A stretch of 46,816 nucleotides of DNA from Pseudomonadota bacterium. GTDB taxonomy: Bacteria; Myxococcota_A; UBA796; UBA9615. A model generated the notes under the pieces. That model was not told the DNA's origin, made no database searches, and was given only the letters and a program-made list of their open reading frames with translations. Both the position numbers and the translations under genes were made by a program. The number at the start of each line of letters is the position of its first letter. The first letter of the stretch is position 1. Below are positions 1 through 8,048 of the stretch, one piece after another. The DNA lies in NCBI GenBank assembly GCA_024229515.1, contig JAAESI010000107.1, positions 1 through 46,816 of the forward strand, in the 5' to 3' direction.

Positions 1-231
1 CCTGTACAGCACCCGCAGGGTCAGCGCCGTCTCGATGGCCACGTCCGAGTAGCGTCGCTGCCTTCCGTGAAGTCCTTGCGCCCGCGGCTGCCATGCAGAG
101 ACCGCCTCCGGCGTGAACCAGATCGTCAGGTCTCCCCGTTGAACGAGCGCCTGGTCGTACTCCGCCCAGTTACGAACGCGATGGCGGGCCTTGTAGTTCG
201 GGTGGACCTTCGACCGGCTGTTCTTCGACAT
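1..231 (-). CDS. IS5-family DDE transposase, N-terminal 77 residues (runs off the edge)
   Basis: Translating the minus strand from the ATG at 229-231 gives 77 codons with no stop before the edge. The protein starts MSKNSRSKVHPNYKARHRV and contains NWAEYDQALVQRGDLTIWF and RRYSDVAIETALTLR. These match the conserved start of IS5-group transposases (NWaeYnraLvrRGdlt...W, then YSdlAIetaLtlr). The catalytic DDE residues would lie further on, outside the window. The product would cut and join DNA at the element's ends. Because the gene has no stop inside the window it is easily missed by an ORF search. Whether the rest is intact cannot be seen. Confidence 0.85.
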   Translation of the reverse strand, partial: MSKNSRSKVHPNYKARHRVRNWAEYDQALVQRGDLTIWFTPEAVSAWQPRAQGLHGRQRRYSDVAIETALTLRVLYR

Positions 232-325
232 GAAGGCTCCGCGTGCTGATCATGAGACCGTGGGAACCTTGCACATCCGAGGGCGGGGGGTGCTGAGCCC
301 GAAGGCCGATCCTTGCACCAACGCC
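1..325 (-). mobile_element. IS5-like insertion element, partial, cut by the left edge
   Basis: The 5' part of an insertion sequence. It holds the start of a transposase on the minus strand (ATG at 231) and about 95 bases of non-coding end. The outer end is placed near 325 because the ABC1-kinase reading frame on its other side loses family resemblance there. Reading leftwards from 325 the sequence begins GGCGTTGGTGCAAGG, which looks like a terminal inverted repeat of the IS5/IS903 type. The partner repeat and the target duplication lie outside the window, so the exact boundary is inferred. Confidence 0.7.
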
Positions 326-462
326 GCGTCACGGTGCAGCCGCGCAGTCGCTTCTTGAGCTGTCTCGTGGACACGGTGAGCGACCGCGCCAGCAGCGTCC
401 CCGACCAGCCCCGCGGTCATGCCGCCGAGCTTGACCAGGCGGGCCAGGCGGCCCTTCTTCAC
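319..462 (-). pseudogene. ABC1/AarF-family kinase, N-terminal remnant cut by the IS
   Basis: A GTG start at 460-462 follows the stop of the upstream hydrolase gene with one base between them, so it belongs to that operon. The first 47 residues (KKGRLARLVKLGGMTAGLVG, then a helix ending ARLHRDAA) resemble the N-terminus of AarF/UbiB-type ABC1 kinases, which begin with RLaRLakLGG and a Gly/Ala-rich stretch ahead of the kinase-like core. From residue 48 the frame enters the insertion element and stops after about 70 codons. The kinase core is absent here, so this copy should be inactive unless the element is removed. The family call rests on a short segment. Confidence 0.6.
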
Positions 463-463
463 G

Positions 464-1828
464 TCAGTCCCCGCCGCCCTCGGGGTCGTCGCCGCGGGGG
501 GCGATCACGCCGCCGGTCTCGGCGTCCTCGCGGTCGTAGAACTTCTCGTACTCCTCGCGGTCGCCCTTGCGCGCCTTGGTCACGGACCACGGCACGTCGG
601 TGAACGCCTCGTCCGGATGCAGCGGGTACTCGATCGGCTCGCGGCCGGCCATCGTGATGGTGAAGCCGGTGAGCCCGTCGCTCTCGATGACGATGTGGCC
701 GTTGGCCACTGTCTGCGTCTTGAGGGTGTGCGGGTGGGGCTCCGGCAGCACGAAGCCGTCGTCATTCTTGGTCTGGTAGATGTCGCTGCCGAGCGGGCGG
801 CCGGTCCAGTAGTCCTCGAAGCCGAGGATCCGCTGCACCGTGTACTCGTTGGGGTGGTGGTGGCCCTTGCCGCAGGAGATCACCGACGCCAGCGGACGCA
901 GCCGCTGCATGAACGGGTAGTTGCTCGACCACTGCGAGCCGTGGTGGTTCACCCGGTACGCCTCGGTGCGGCGCAGGTGCGGGTAGCTGGCCGACTCGAT
1001 GGAGTGGTACCAGGCGCCCCAGCTCTCGTGCAGGTACCCCGACAGGTCGCCCGCGATGTAGAAGTCGAACTTCTTGTAGTGGATCACCAGCGCGATGCTG
1101 AAGTCGTTCTGGGACGTCGAGTTGATGTACCGGTCGGCGACCACGCGGCCTCGCCCTTCGACCTCGGCGCCGACACTCAGGACCTCGACCCAGACGTCCT
1201 CGCCCATGTCGATCTGACGATCGCGCTTGAGCTGGTCGAACTCCAGCTTCTCCCGGTCGACCTTGTTCTCCTTGACCCACGTTCGGTAGGTCATGTCGCC
1301 CTGGCCCGAAGCGTCGTAGTCGATACCCGTGTCCAGCACCTTGCCCACGCGGATGTTGAGCGCCTCCCACAGGTAGAAGATGCCGGTCGGCTCCTTCCCC
1401 CGCGTCGAGCCCATGTGGTCCTTGTGGTAGTGCGACGGGATCAAGTAGTCGACGTCGAGGATGGCCCGACCGGGCTTGCCGTCGTCGGTGTGGTTGCGCA
1501 GGTAGGGCTCGACCACGTGCTGGGCCTCGTTGCCCTGCATGGAGCTCTCGCCCGCGTCGTGGATCATGATCTTGCGGTCGCCCTTGTCGTCCCGCGGACC
1601 CTCGATGATCGTCGCGTCGCCCTGCCCCACGTTCAGCACGTGGACGCGGACGGTGTCCGCGGGGGGGCGTTCGCCCTTGTTCTTGGCTCCCATCAACGGG
1701 ACCGCCGCGAGGGCGAGCACAGCTCCTGCAACCACTGACCGATGGTAGCGCGCGTCCAGCGCGCTATCCCTTCGGGACGCGCCGCCTGCGGCGTCACGCG
1801 ATTCTCCGGCTCCTGCCTCCGAATTCAT
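464..1828 (-). CDS. ComEC-like metallo-beta-lactamase-fold hydrolase, membrane-anchored or exported
   Basis: A 454-residue protein. After a hydrophobic segment at about 31-46 (SVVAGAVLALAAVPLMGA) comes a metallo-beta-lactamase domain of the ComEC/Rec2 type: VLNVGQGDATII, the metal site SHYHKDH (H133, H135, D137, H138), IAGDLSG, VNHHGSQWSSN and a late GKGHHHPNEY. ComEC hydrolase domains are thought to degrade one DNA strand during uptake. This protein has no competence-channel helices, so it would be a free-standing exported hydrolase, possibly a nuclease. The ATG overlaps the upstream stop (ATGA at 1825-1828). A later start near residue 47 is possible but would remove the export signal. The substrate is not shown by sequence. 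Confidence 0.85.
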   Translation of the reverse strand: MNSEAGAGESRDAAGGASRRDSALDARYHRSVVAGAVLALAAVPLMGAKNKGERPPADTVRVHVLNVGQGDATIIEGPRDDKGDRKIMIHDAGESSMQGNEAQHVVEPYLRNHTDDGKPGRAILDVDYLIPSHYHKDHMGSTRGKEPTGIFYLWEALNIRVGKVLDTGIDYDASGQGDMTYRTWVKENKVDREKLEFDQLKRDRQIDMGEDVWVEVLSVGAEVEGRGRVVADRYINSTSQNDFSIALVIHYKKFDFYIAGDLSGYLHESWGAWYHSIESASYPHLRRTEAYRVNHHGSQWSSNYPFMQRLRPLASVISCGKGHHHPNEYTVQRILGFEDYWTGRPLGSDIYQTKNDDGFVLPEPHPHTLKTQTVANGHIVIESDGLTGFTITMAGREPIEYPLHPDEAFTDVPWSVTKARKGDREEYEKFYDREDAETGGVIAPRGDDPEGGGD

Positions 1829-3846
1829 GCCTTCTTCCTCCGCAGCAGGCCCAGCAGCAGCAGCAGCCCGAGCCCGGTCGCGCCACCGCGCGCCTCAATG
1901 TTGTCGCACCGGCAGCCCGCCCCCGACGGGGGCACTGAGACGTTGCCCGTCGCGCACGGTCCGGCGGTGCCGGGCGTGCCGTAGTTGCAGTCGCCGTCCT
2001 CGGTGACCGCCTCGTCGATGCAGTCCTGGAACGACGCCTCGCACCACAGCGCAAAGTCGTCGTTGACCGACGCCGGGTCCGCCACCGTGGTGTTGAACTC
2101 CATCGAATGCCCCGAACGATCGGCCATGCGCTGCTGGTTGTAGGACGTGCGGTCCACGATCACCGGGTCACCGCCCTGCACGTCGGGGCATTCGAGGATC
2201 AGCTCCTCGGTGACGTCCCCGTTGCTGAACGAGACCGTGCCGTAGACGTAGTCGGTGCGGCCGTCGGTGTTGCAGATGCCGGTCTCCGGCGCCTCGGTGC
2301 CGTCGATGCACTCGCTCTTGACGAGCACCTGACTGGTGCCCGACAGGAGCACGGGGACGAGCCCCTCGCTGCCGATCTGGTGCTCCTTGACGTCGTCCTC
2401 GGGCACGGCGCTGTCGTCGTCGTCGCCTTCGACCTCACCGGCGCGCACGCGGCGGACCCGGCAGCCCTCGAGCTCGACGTCGCGGTCGGTGACCGAGGTC
2501 AGCTCGAACCACTCGGGGAACGACACCGCCCCTTCGGCACTGGAGGAGACGGGGGCCAACATCAGCTCGCTGAAGACGACCTCGCCCTCGTTGGGCCACT
2601 CGCGGGCGAGGCAGGCGCCAGGCAGTCCGGGGGTGCCGAAGAAGGGGTCGCCGACCTCGTCGTCGTGGCGGTACTCGTCCTCGTCCGAGGCGACGCACCA
2701 GCCCGTCGGTTCGTCGTTGGCGGTCGCCTCCTCGGCCGATGGGTGCAGCTGGAGGGTGCAGCCGTCGTTGGGGCAGTCGCCCTGGAACAGGCTCCAGTCG
2801 TACCGCGCCGACTCCACCACCGTGTCGTTGCAGACGATGTGCAAGTACGTCGGGTCGTCGTTGTTGAAGAAGAGGCCGCTGTAGCGGTAGTCGACCGGGA
2901 TCTCCTCGGGGCTGCTGGCGATCAGGTCGGCCCCCTTGCCGAACAGGGCGTAGGCCCCCGAGTCGAACGCGAGCGTGTTGCCGGGAGCATCGACCTCGTG
3001 GCAGCGCCAGCCTTCGATCGGCTCGTCGCAGGGGTCCGCTTCCTCATCGTCGTCGTCGTCATCACCGGCGGAGTCGTCGTCGTCGCCGCCGACCTCGTCG
3101 GTGGGGACCTCCAGAGTCGGCCCCTCCCACAGTTGGCAGCCCTGCAGATCGCAGCCGCTGCCGGTGGTCACCTTCACCTCGAACCACTCGCGGGAGTCCG
3201 AGGAGGCGAGGGCGTCGACCATCATCTCCGTCACGACGACGTCGCCAGCGCCGCACGCGGGGCCTCCGGTCACGCAGTCCGTGGGAGCCCAGGGGGAGGC
3301 GCGCACGGTACCCCCGGTCTCGTCGTAGACCAGCTGCGTGGGCACGCACCAGGAGCCTTCCCAGTCGTCGTTGGTGTCCGCGCTCTGCCCCAGGCCGTTG
3401 AGGCCGACGGTGCAGGAGCCGGCGTCGAGGCAGTCGTCCTCGAAAGCGTCGTAGTCGTAGCCGACCGCGTCGATGAGCACCGAATCGCAGGTCAGCCCCA
3501 TCGTCTCCACGCCGCTGTTGTTCAGCGACAGGGAGCCGTACACCAGGTCGCTGTCGGCGACGCAGTCCCCGGCGTCGTCGTAGATGGCGCAGGTGTCCGA
3601 CCGGGACAGCACCGCGTAGTCGCGGGAGCCGATGACGAGGGCGTCGATGGTGAAGAGGTTGTCGTCCTCACTGAGCACGCAGTCAGCGAGGTCGACCGCC
3701 GAAGCGGTGGGGTTGTACAGCTCGAACCACTCGGGGCCGGCGGCCGGGGCGATGGCGAACTCGGTGAACACCACGTCGCCCGGATCGACCGCCAGGGCCG
3801 TGGCGGGCAGCAGGAGCGCGGCAGCGAGGGCGGCGAGGCGGAGCAT
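1825..3846 (-). CDS. Secreted lamin-tail-domain protein with Asp-rich linkers and a MYXO-CTERM-like tail
   Basis: A 673-residue exported protein with an N-terminal signal peptide (LAALAAALLLPATALA). Three lamin-tail (LTD) units are visible. Each opens with a variant of GDVVFTEFAIAP...EWFELYN, at about residues 22, 200 and 425. Units two and three carry or are followed by poly-Asp stretches, GDDDDSAGDDDDDDEE near 252-266 and GDDDDSA near 472. There are many Cys residues, probably disulphides. The C-terminus has a Cys pair (CRC), a helix GLGLLLLLGLL and a basic end RRKKA, as in MYXO-CTERM surface-sorting signals. LTD units are known in bacterial surface proteins, often beside hydrolases. The ATG follows the upstream TAG directly. 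The role is probably surface display or binding, inferred from family and neighbours. Confidence 0.85.
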   Translation of the reverse strand: MLRLAALAAALLLPATALAVDPGDVVFTEFAIAPAAGPEWFELYNPTASAVDLADCVLSEDDNLFTIDALVIGSRDYAVLSRSDTCAIYDDAGDCVADSDLVYGSLSLNNSGVETMGLTCDSVLIDAVGYDYDAFEDDCLDAGSCTVGLNGLGQSADTNDDWEGSWCVPTQLVYDETGGTVRASPWAPTDCVTGGPACGAGDVVVTEMMVDALASSDSREWFEVKVTTGSGCDLQGCQLWEGPTLEVPTDEVGGDDDDSAGDDDDDDEEADPCDEPIEGWRCHEVDAPGNTLAFDSGAYALFGKGADLIASSPEEIPVDYRYSGLFFNNDDPTYLHIVCNDTVVESARYDWSLFQGDCPNDGCTLQLHPSAEEATANDEPTGWCVASDEDEYRHDDEVGDPFFGTPGLPGACLAREWPNEGEVVFSELMLAPVSSSAEGAVSFPEWFELTSVTDRDVELEGCRVRRVRAGEVEGDDDDSAVPEDDVKEHQIGSEGLVPVLLSGTSQVLVKSECIDGTEAPETGICNTDGRTDYVYGTVSFSNGDVTEELILECPDVQGGDPVIVDRTSYNQQRMADRSGHSMEFNTTVADPASVNDDFALWCEASFQDCIDEAVTEDGDCNYGTPGTAGPCATGNVSVPPSGAGCRCDNIEARGGATGLGLLLLLGLLRRKKA

Positions 3847-6168
3847 CTAGAACTTCACCCAGACGCTGAACTTGATCTCGCCGAAGGCGCGCAACTGGTG
3901 CGCGGTCGGCTCGTACTCGAAATCCGGGTTGGGGACGAAGCGGTCGGCGGTGCCTTCGTCGCACGCCGAGGGGCTGTCGGGGAGGCGCCGGCCGGCGAGG
4001 CCGCGCACGCTGAACTTGAGCTTGTCGGCGACCTTCTGCTCGACCTGCAGGTAGCCGTACAGGGCGGTGTCGCCGTACTGCCCGCCGAGGCCGCCGCCGC
4101 GGCTACCGTCGGTGTCGTTGTCATGGTAGCGCACGCTGCCGCGGATGGTCGTCGTCTTGTGCGGCTTCAGCGCGCCCGACAGGCGCACCGAGTGGCTCTG
4201 CTGCATCGCGTACTGGCAGCTGACGTCGCTGAACTGCACCGTCTTGCGGTTGTCCGTCCACGACCGGCTGTAGCGCAGCGTGATGTCGCCCCGATTCTTG
4301 TGGTCGGCGCGCACCTGCCAGGCCAGCGTGACCTTCTGCCCCGCGCGCTCCTCCAGCTCATCGAGGAAGTCCTCGAACTCGCTCAGGTCCTCGGAGTTGA
4401 GGCGCGGGTCGGACAGGATCCGCTGGATGTCGTCGATGAGCCCGTCCTGAAGGAAGAAGGCCTCCTCCAGATCGCCGCTGTAGATGGCCTGCCGGCCGCC
4501 GAGGGCGAGGTTCTGATCGGTGAACCGCAGCGTGCCGCGCACCTGCAGCCACTCCAGCGGACGGCCGGTGACCGACGTGTTGAGCCGCAGGTCCCAGGTC
4601 TTGAGGAGGATGTTCCGGCTGATGTCGACGCGGCCCCGGGTCTGGAAGCGCTTGTTCGGCTTGTACAGCCCGGTGAAGCGCAGCGCCTGCTCGTTCCGGT
4701 CGGTGTAGCCCAGGAGCTGATCGGAGTTGGCCTCGCCGCGGGCGTAGGGGTTGGCGTAGTCGGGGCCGTAGTGGCGCGCCGACAGGGTGAACTCGCCCCA
4801 CGCGGGCTCGACGCGGGCGCGGATGTACAGCGCCATGGCGGGCGTCTGGGCGAGCCAGAAGGCGGCTTCGCCGGCCACATCGATGAGGCCGAAGCCGATG
4901 GCGCCGTCGATGCCGACCGTGCCGAAGCCGACGTCCGTGGGCCAGCGCTGGCTGACGAGGAAGACGTCCGCGTCGTCGACTCCTTCCAACGCCGTGCGGT
5001 CCTGGAACGCGCCGTAGCCGGTGACGCCGACGTGGGTGCGGCGGTTGAACCGGACCGTGACGTTGCCCCCGGCAAGGCCGACGCGATACACGTCCGGCAG
5101 GGTGATCGAGCGCGAGCGCTGGCCGTCGATCCAGATGCGCGGGCTGGAGAAGTTGTCCGTGATGAGGTTCGGGTTGTCCGCCCCCTCGGTCAGCTTCATG
5201 TACGACGAATAGAGGTCGTAGCTGCGGATCGAACCGAACACCGACAGGTCGAAGTCGGCCCGCCCCACCTGGAGCGAGTGGGCACGCCCGGCGGCGCCGA
5301 ACAGGCCGTCGTGGGGGTCGACGGAGGTCTCGGCGCCGACGGTCACCAGCTTCTGCAGCGAGTACCCGTGCCGGTCGCGGTTGCCCGAGGTGCCGATGAC
5401 GAGGCCGCGGCCGAAGTCGGCGTGGTAGCTGCCGCCAACGACCTCGACGTGGGGGCGGCGGACGCGAACGTAGGCGCTGTGGGGCTCGAACAAGGGGGCG
5501 CCGTAGGAGGCGTAGATGTCGCGCGAGGCGGGGTCGTAGACGGCCTTCTTGACGCCCTCGTGCATCGCGCCGGCGAGGCCGACGTCCAGCCAGCCGAGGA
5601 TCTCCACCCGGGCCGACAGCAGCATCGCGGGCCACTTGTCGTAGCCGAGCTGGCAGCGGTACTTGCTGCGCGCCTCGTAGTCGTCCTCGATCGGGGTGCA
5701 GGCGTCGAAGTCGCGGTACAGCCCGTAGTAGATCGTGCCCCGGAAGGCCGGCTTGGTGCCGTTGGGCATCGACAGGTAGACGAACGGCTCGATGCGGTCG
5801 AGCGTGCGCCAGGTGATGCCGTCGACCCGCGTCATCAGGTCCGCGAGCAGCACGTAGGGGCCGTTGAGGATGCGCTCCTCGACGATGTCGTCGGCCAGCT
5901 GCGCGGTGATGCCCGGCAGCGCGTACAGGTCGGACTTCTCCGACCGGTTCACGTCGACGGGGTTGTCCAGCAACAGCAGGAGGATGCGGAACTCCTCCTC
6001 GTCGATCTGCACGTCGTAGTACAGCTCGCGGAGGTCGTCCTCGTCGTTGATGTCGATCTCGGTCGAGTACTCGCGCGCCGCAGCGGGCGCGGCCATCAAC
6101 AGAACGGCCAGCCCCGTCAGGAGCAGGCGAGCACAACGATGTCCTGGAATCGGCACGCGGCCCGCCAT
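3847..6168 (-). CDS. ComEA-like helix-hairpin-helix protein fused to an outer-membrane beta-barrel
   Basis: A 773-residue protein with a signal peptide (LLLTGLAVLLMAAPAAA, about 15-31). Residues 71-131 form a ComEA/T2SK-like double helix-hairpin-helix: VDVNRSEKSDLYALPGIT, an ERILNGPY turn, then DLMTRVDGI and LDRIEPF. From about residue 137 on, alternating short beta-strands rich in Tyr, Arg and Gly end in IKFSVWVKF with a terminal Phe, as expected of a BAM-inserted barrel. Similar HhH-barrel proteins occur in Bacteroidota and Chlorobi. HhH modules usually bind DNA backbone, so a surface DNA-binding or DNA-translocating pore is plausible but not shown. First gene of the operon leading to the lamin-tail and ComEC-like genes. 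ATG at 6168; no strong Shine-Dalgarno sequence seen. Confidence 0.8.
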   Translation of the reverse strand: MAGRVPIPGHRCARLLLTGLAVLLMAAPAAAREYSTEIDINDEDDLRELYYDVQIDEEEFRILLLLLDNPVDVNRSEKSDLYALPGITAQLADDIVEERILNGPYVLLADLMTRVDGITWRTLDRIEPFVYLSMPNGTKPAFRGTIYYGLYRDFDACTPIEDDYEARSKYRCQLGYDKWPAMLLSARVEILGWLDVGLAGAMHEGVKKAVYDPASRDIYASYGAPLFEPHSAYVRVRRPHVEVVGGSYHADFGRGLVIGTSGNRDRHGYSLQKLVTVGAETSVDPHDGLFGAAGRAHSLQVGRADFDLSVFGSIRSYDLYSSYMKLTEGADNPNLITDNFSSPRIWIDGQRSRSITLPDVYRVGLAGGNVTVRFNRRTHVGVTGYGAFQDRTALEGVDDADVFLVSQRWPTDVGFGTVGIDGAIGFGLIDVAGEAAFWLAQTPAMALYIRARVEPAWGEFTLSARHYGPDYANPYARGEANSDQLLGYTDRNEQALRFTGLYKPNKRFQTRGRVDISRNILLKTWDLRLNTSVTGRPLEWLQVRGTLRFTDQNLALGGRQAIYSGDLEEAFFLQDGLIDDIQRILSDPRLNSEDLSEFEDFLDELEERAGQKVTLAWQVRADHKNRGDITLRYSRSWTDNRKTVQFSDVSCQYAMQQSHSVRLSGALKPHKTTTIRGSVRYHDNDTDGSRGGGLGGQYGDTALYGYLQVEQKVADKLKFSVRGLAGRRLPDSPSACDEGTADRFVPNPDFEYEPTAHQLRAFGEIKFSVWVKF

Positions 6169-6214
6169 TCTGCCACAGCGCCGGCCTGTCGCCCTCGGGC
6201 GCCCCGGGGAGGGG

Positions 6215-7060
6215 CTACGGCAGGACCTCGACCCGGCCCGCGCCCGTGAAAGCCATCTCCATTCCGTCGAACCGCATGAGGCTCTCGAAGGACCCTTCCG
6301 AGCTCTCCGCGCAGGGGTCCCCGAGGTCCTGGACCTCCTCGAAGGACGCCTCGTACATCGATCCCTCCTGCAGTATCATCCCTTCGATGTTCCCCGCGAG
6401 GCTGCAGCGCTCGTGGATGGTGGAGCTGACCCGGGCGCCCTCCCAGGCCGTGATCGTCGTCGTGACGGTGCAGGTCGAGACGAACCCGGGAGCCTTGTCG
6501 ACGTACCTCGTCGTGTACCGCCCGCCCACGCCGAGGGGGGCCGACGGCACGGTGGTGGAGCCCCGGAGCTGATCGAGGATGTCGCGGAGAGTGTCGCCGT
6601 GGCTGATGAAGCGGCCCCCGCTGGAGACGATCTTGCTGGGCGCCTCGGCGGCCTCGCGCAGCAACTGGCCGCGTGGCGTCAGGCCCTTCGTGACCCGCAG
6701 CCCCACGAGCGAATCGAGGGCCCGCTGCTGGCCGGGATCGGCATCGCCCGCGACCGCCTCGACCAGGGTCAGGACCGCCTCCACGGAGTCGCCGGTATTC
6801 GTCGCCCGGCACATCAGGCGGAGGCTCTCGGTGTGCTCCTCCCCGTCGACGTCCATCCACCAGGTGACGCGCTGCTGACGCTCGACCTCCGAGACCGGCA
6901 GGACCATGGCCAGCGTCTTGACCGGGGGGGAGCCGGGCTCATCGATCACGTGGGTCTCCACCGGGTGCGCGGGGAGGTTCGTCAGCGGCTCCAGGGACGG
7001 GCCGCAGCCCAGGAGCAGGGTCGCGGCGATCAGCAGGCACGAACGGACGGGGCAGGTCAT
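6215..7060 (-). CDS. Secreted lipoprotein of unknown function (DUF6263-like pattern)
   Basis: About 281 residues. The ATG at 7058-7060 is chosen because a strong Shine-Dalgarno sequence (GAGGAGGA, 7067-7074 on the minus strand) lies 6 bases upstream. The signal peptide MTCPVRSCLLIAATLLLGC ends in a lipobox LLLGC, so the mature protein is lipid-anchored. The C-terminal half alternates beta-strands (VGGRYTTRYVD, CTVTTTITAWEGARV). The order of a long N-terminal region, a GRFISHGDTL segment and this VGxGxxW-like stretch resembles DUF6263 lipoproteins, but that is a weak impression. Transcribed alone, divergent from the genes at 7173-8047. Function not recognised. Confidence 0.75.
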   Translation of the reverse strand: MTCPVRSCLLIAATLLLGCGPSLEPLTNLPAHPVETHVIDEPGSPPVKTLAMVLPVSEVERQQRVTWWMDVDGEEHTESLRLMCRATNTGDSVEAVLTLVEAVAGDADPGQQRALDSLVGLRVTKGLTPRGQLLREAAEAPSKIVSSGGRFISHGDTLRDILDQLRGSTTVPSAPLGVGGRYTTRYVDKAPGFVSTCTVTTTITAWEGARVSSTIHERCSLAGNIEGMILQEGSMYEASFEEVQDLGDPCAESSEGSFESLMRFDGMEMAFTGAGRVEVLP

Positions 7061-7172
7061 CGGCATCTCCTCCTCGATTCCACCGTTATCGGCGCACCTA
7101 CGGAAGCGCATGAACGTGTGACACTGGGCCGTCGATGCACGTCTCGCTCATCAATCCAAGCGCATCGTGGCG

Positions 7173-7343
7173 ATGACCGACGAGCTGAAGCGGCGCGGGC
7201 TGTCGAGCCGGTGGCAGACCCCCAACGGCGACGTGGCGAGCTTCCGCCAGAAGCTCAAGACCGACCGCGTGCTGCTGGACACCGAGAGCAAGTACGCGTT
7301 CGAGCACCGCCTGCGGCGCGCGAGCGAGCGGGTGAAGCGGTGA
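7173..7343 (+). CDS. Small basic hypothetical protein, 56 residues
   Basis: A short reading frame from ATG at 7173 (or GTG at 7167) to TGA at 7341-7343. The product starts MTDELKRRGLSSRWQTPNGD and ends RLRRASERVKR; it is very basic and helical at the end. Its stop overlaps the GTG start of the next gene (GTGA at 7340-7343), the same coupling used by confirmed genes in this window, which is the main reason to call it. No family recognised. It could also be the surviving C-terminus of a longer gene, because the frame stays open upstream to a TGA at about 7122. Confidence 0.5.
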   Translation: MTDELKRRGLSSRWQTPNGDVASFRQKLKTDRVLLDTESKYAFEHRLRRASERVKR

Positions 7344-8047
7344 GCCTCGACTTTGCGGCCGACGCGATGGGGATCGTGCTCATCGGGTCGATGCTGGCGA
7401 CGTTATTCGTGATGGGGCTCAGTCGGATCCGCCCCCTCCCCGGTGCGGTGTGGCTGGTGCCCCCCGCGGTGCTCCAGATCGCGGGCATGTCCTGGGTCGT
7501 GAAGATGCACGCGGCCGCCCTCGACGCCAGCCGACAGGCGCCCCCCGAAGCGGCTCAGGCGGTGCTGTCCGACGGGCTGGCGTTGGCCATGAACGGATCC
7601 GGATCGATGTACTGGGCGTCGGCGCTGTCGCTGGCCCTGTCGGCAGTGTGGCTGCTCGGCCCGGGGCGCGCGCCCGAGCGGCCGCGGGGGCCGCATCGGA
7701 TCTTCATCGCCGTGCTCGTCTGGCAGGCGCTGGCGGTCAGCATGTACGCCCGGCTGGCCCGGGCGCTGGGCGCGATGTTCATCGAAGCGGCCACGAGCCC
7801 ACCGGAGATCCGCATGCAGCTCACGCTCGGCGCCACCGGGTCGATGCCGTTTCAGCGCACGGTCACGTGGGCCGTCGGCGCGGCGCTCGTAGCCGCGGTG
7901 GCGGCGTGGTCGATCAAGACGCGGCGCGACGAGTTCGAGGGTGCCGGCGTCTGGCTGCGGGCCACCGCCGTGGTCGGGGTGCTGGCCGCGATCAGCCTGA
8001 GCCGACTCATCTCCCAGCAGCTGATCCTGGCGAACTTCGCGCTCTAG
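7340..8047 (+). CDS. Integral membrane protein, unknown
   Basis: A 235-residue protein from the GTG at 7340, which overlaps the preceding TGA by 3 bases. Hydrophobic segments are visible at about 10-25 (MGIVLIGSMLATLFVMG), 32-50 (AVWLVPPAVLQIAGMSWVV), 93-108 (ALSLALSAVWLLG), 122-140 (IFIAVLVWQALAVSMYARL), 172-192 (VTWAVGAALVAAVAAW) and 208-222 (RATAVVGVLAAISLSRL), so five or six membrane passes. The segment between the second and third is amphipathic. No catalytic motif is evident. It ends one base from the convergent acyltransferase stop, with no room for a separate terminator. Paired with the tiny upstream ORF. Function unknown. Confidence 0.75.
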   Translation: MSLDFAADAMGIVLIGSMLATLFVMGLSRIRPLPGAVWLVPPAVLQIAGMSWVVKMHAAALDASRQAPPEAAQAVLSDGLALAMNGSGSMYWASALSLALSAVWLLGPGRAPERPRGPHRIFIAVLVWQALAVSMYARLARALGAMFIEAATSPPEIRMQLTLGATGSMPFQRTVTWAVGAALVAAVAAWSIKTRRDEFEGAGVWLRATAVVGVLAAISLSRLISQQLILANFAL

Positions 8048-8048
8048 G

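Noticed and set aside
3040..3100. Repeated GTC triplets as a tandem-repeat or CRISPR-like feature
   Set aside because: They are simply the Asp codons of the poly-Asp linker read on the opposite strand; there are no spacers or regular units.
2107..6249. A 1380-residue plus-strand frame opposite the lamin-tail and barrel genes
   Set aside because: It is a by-product of high GC on the strand opposite real genes. It lacks domains, and the minus-strand products have signal peptides, folds and overlaps that fit.
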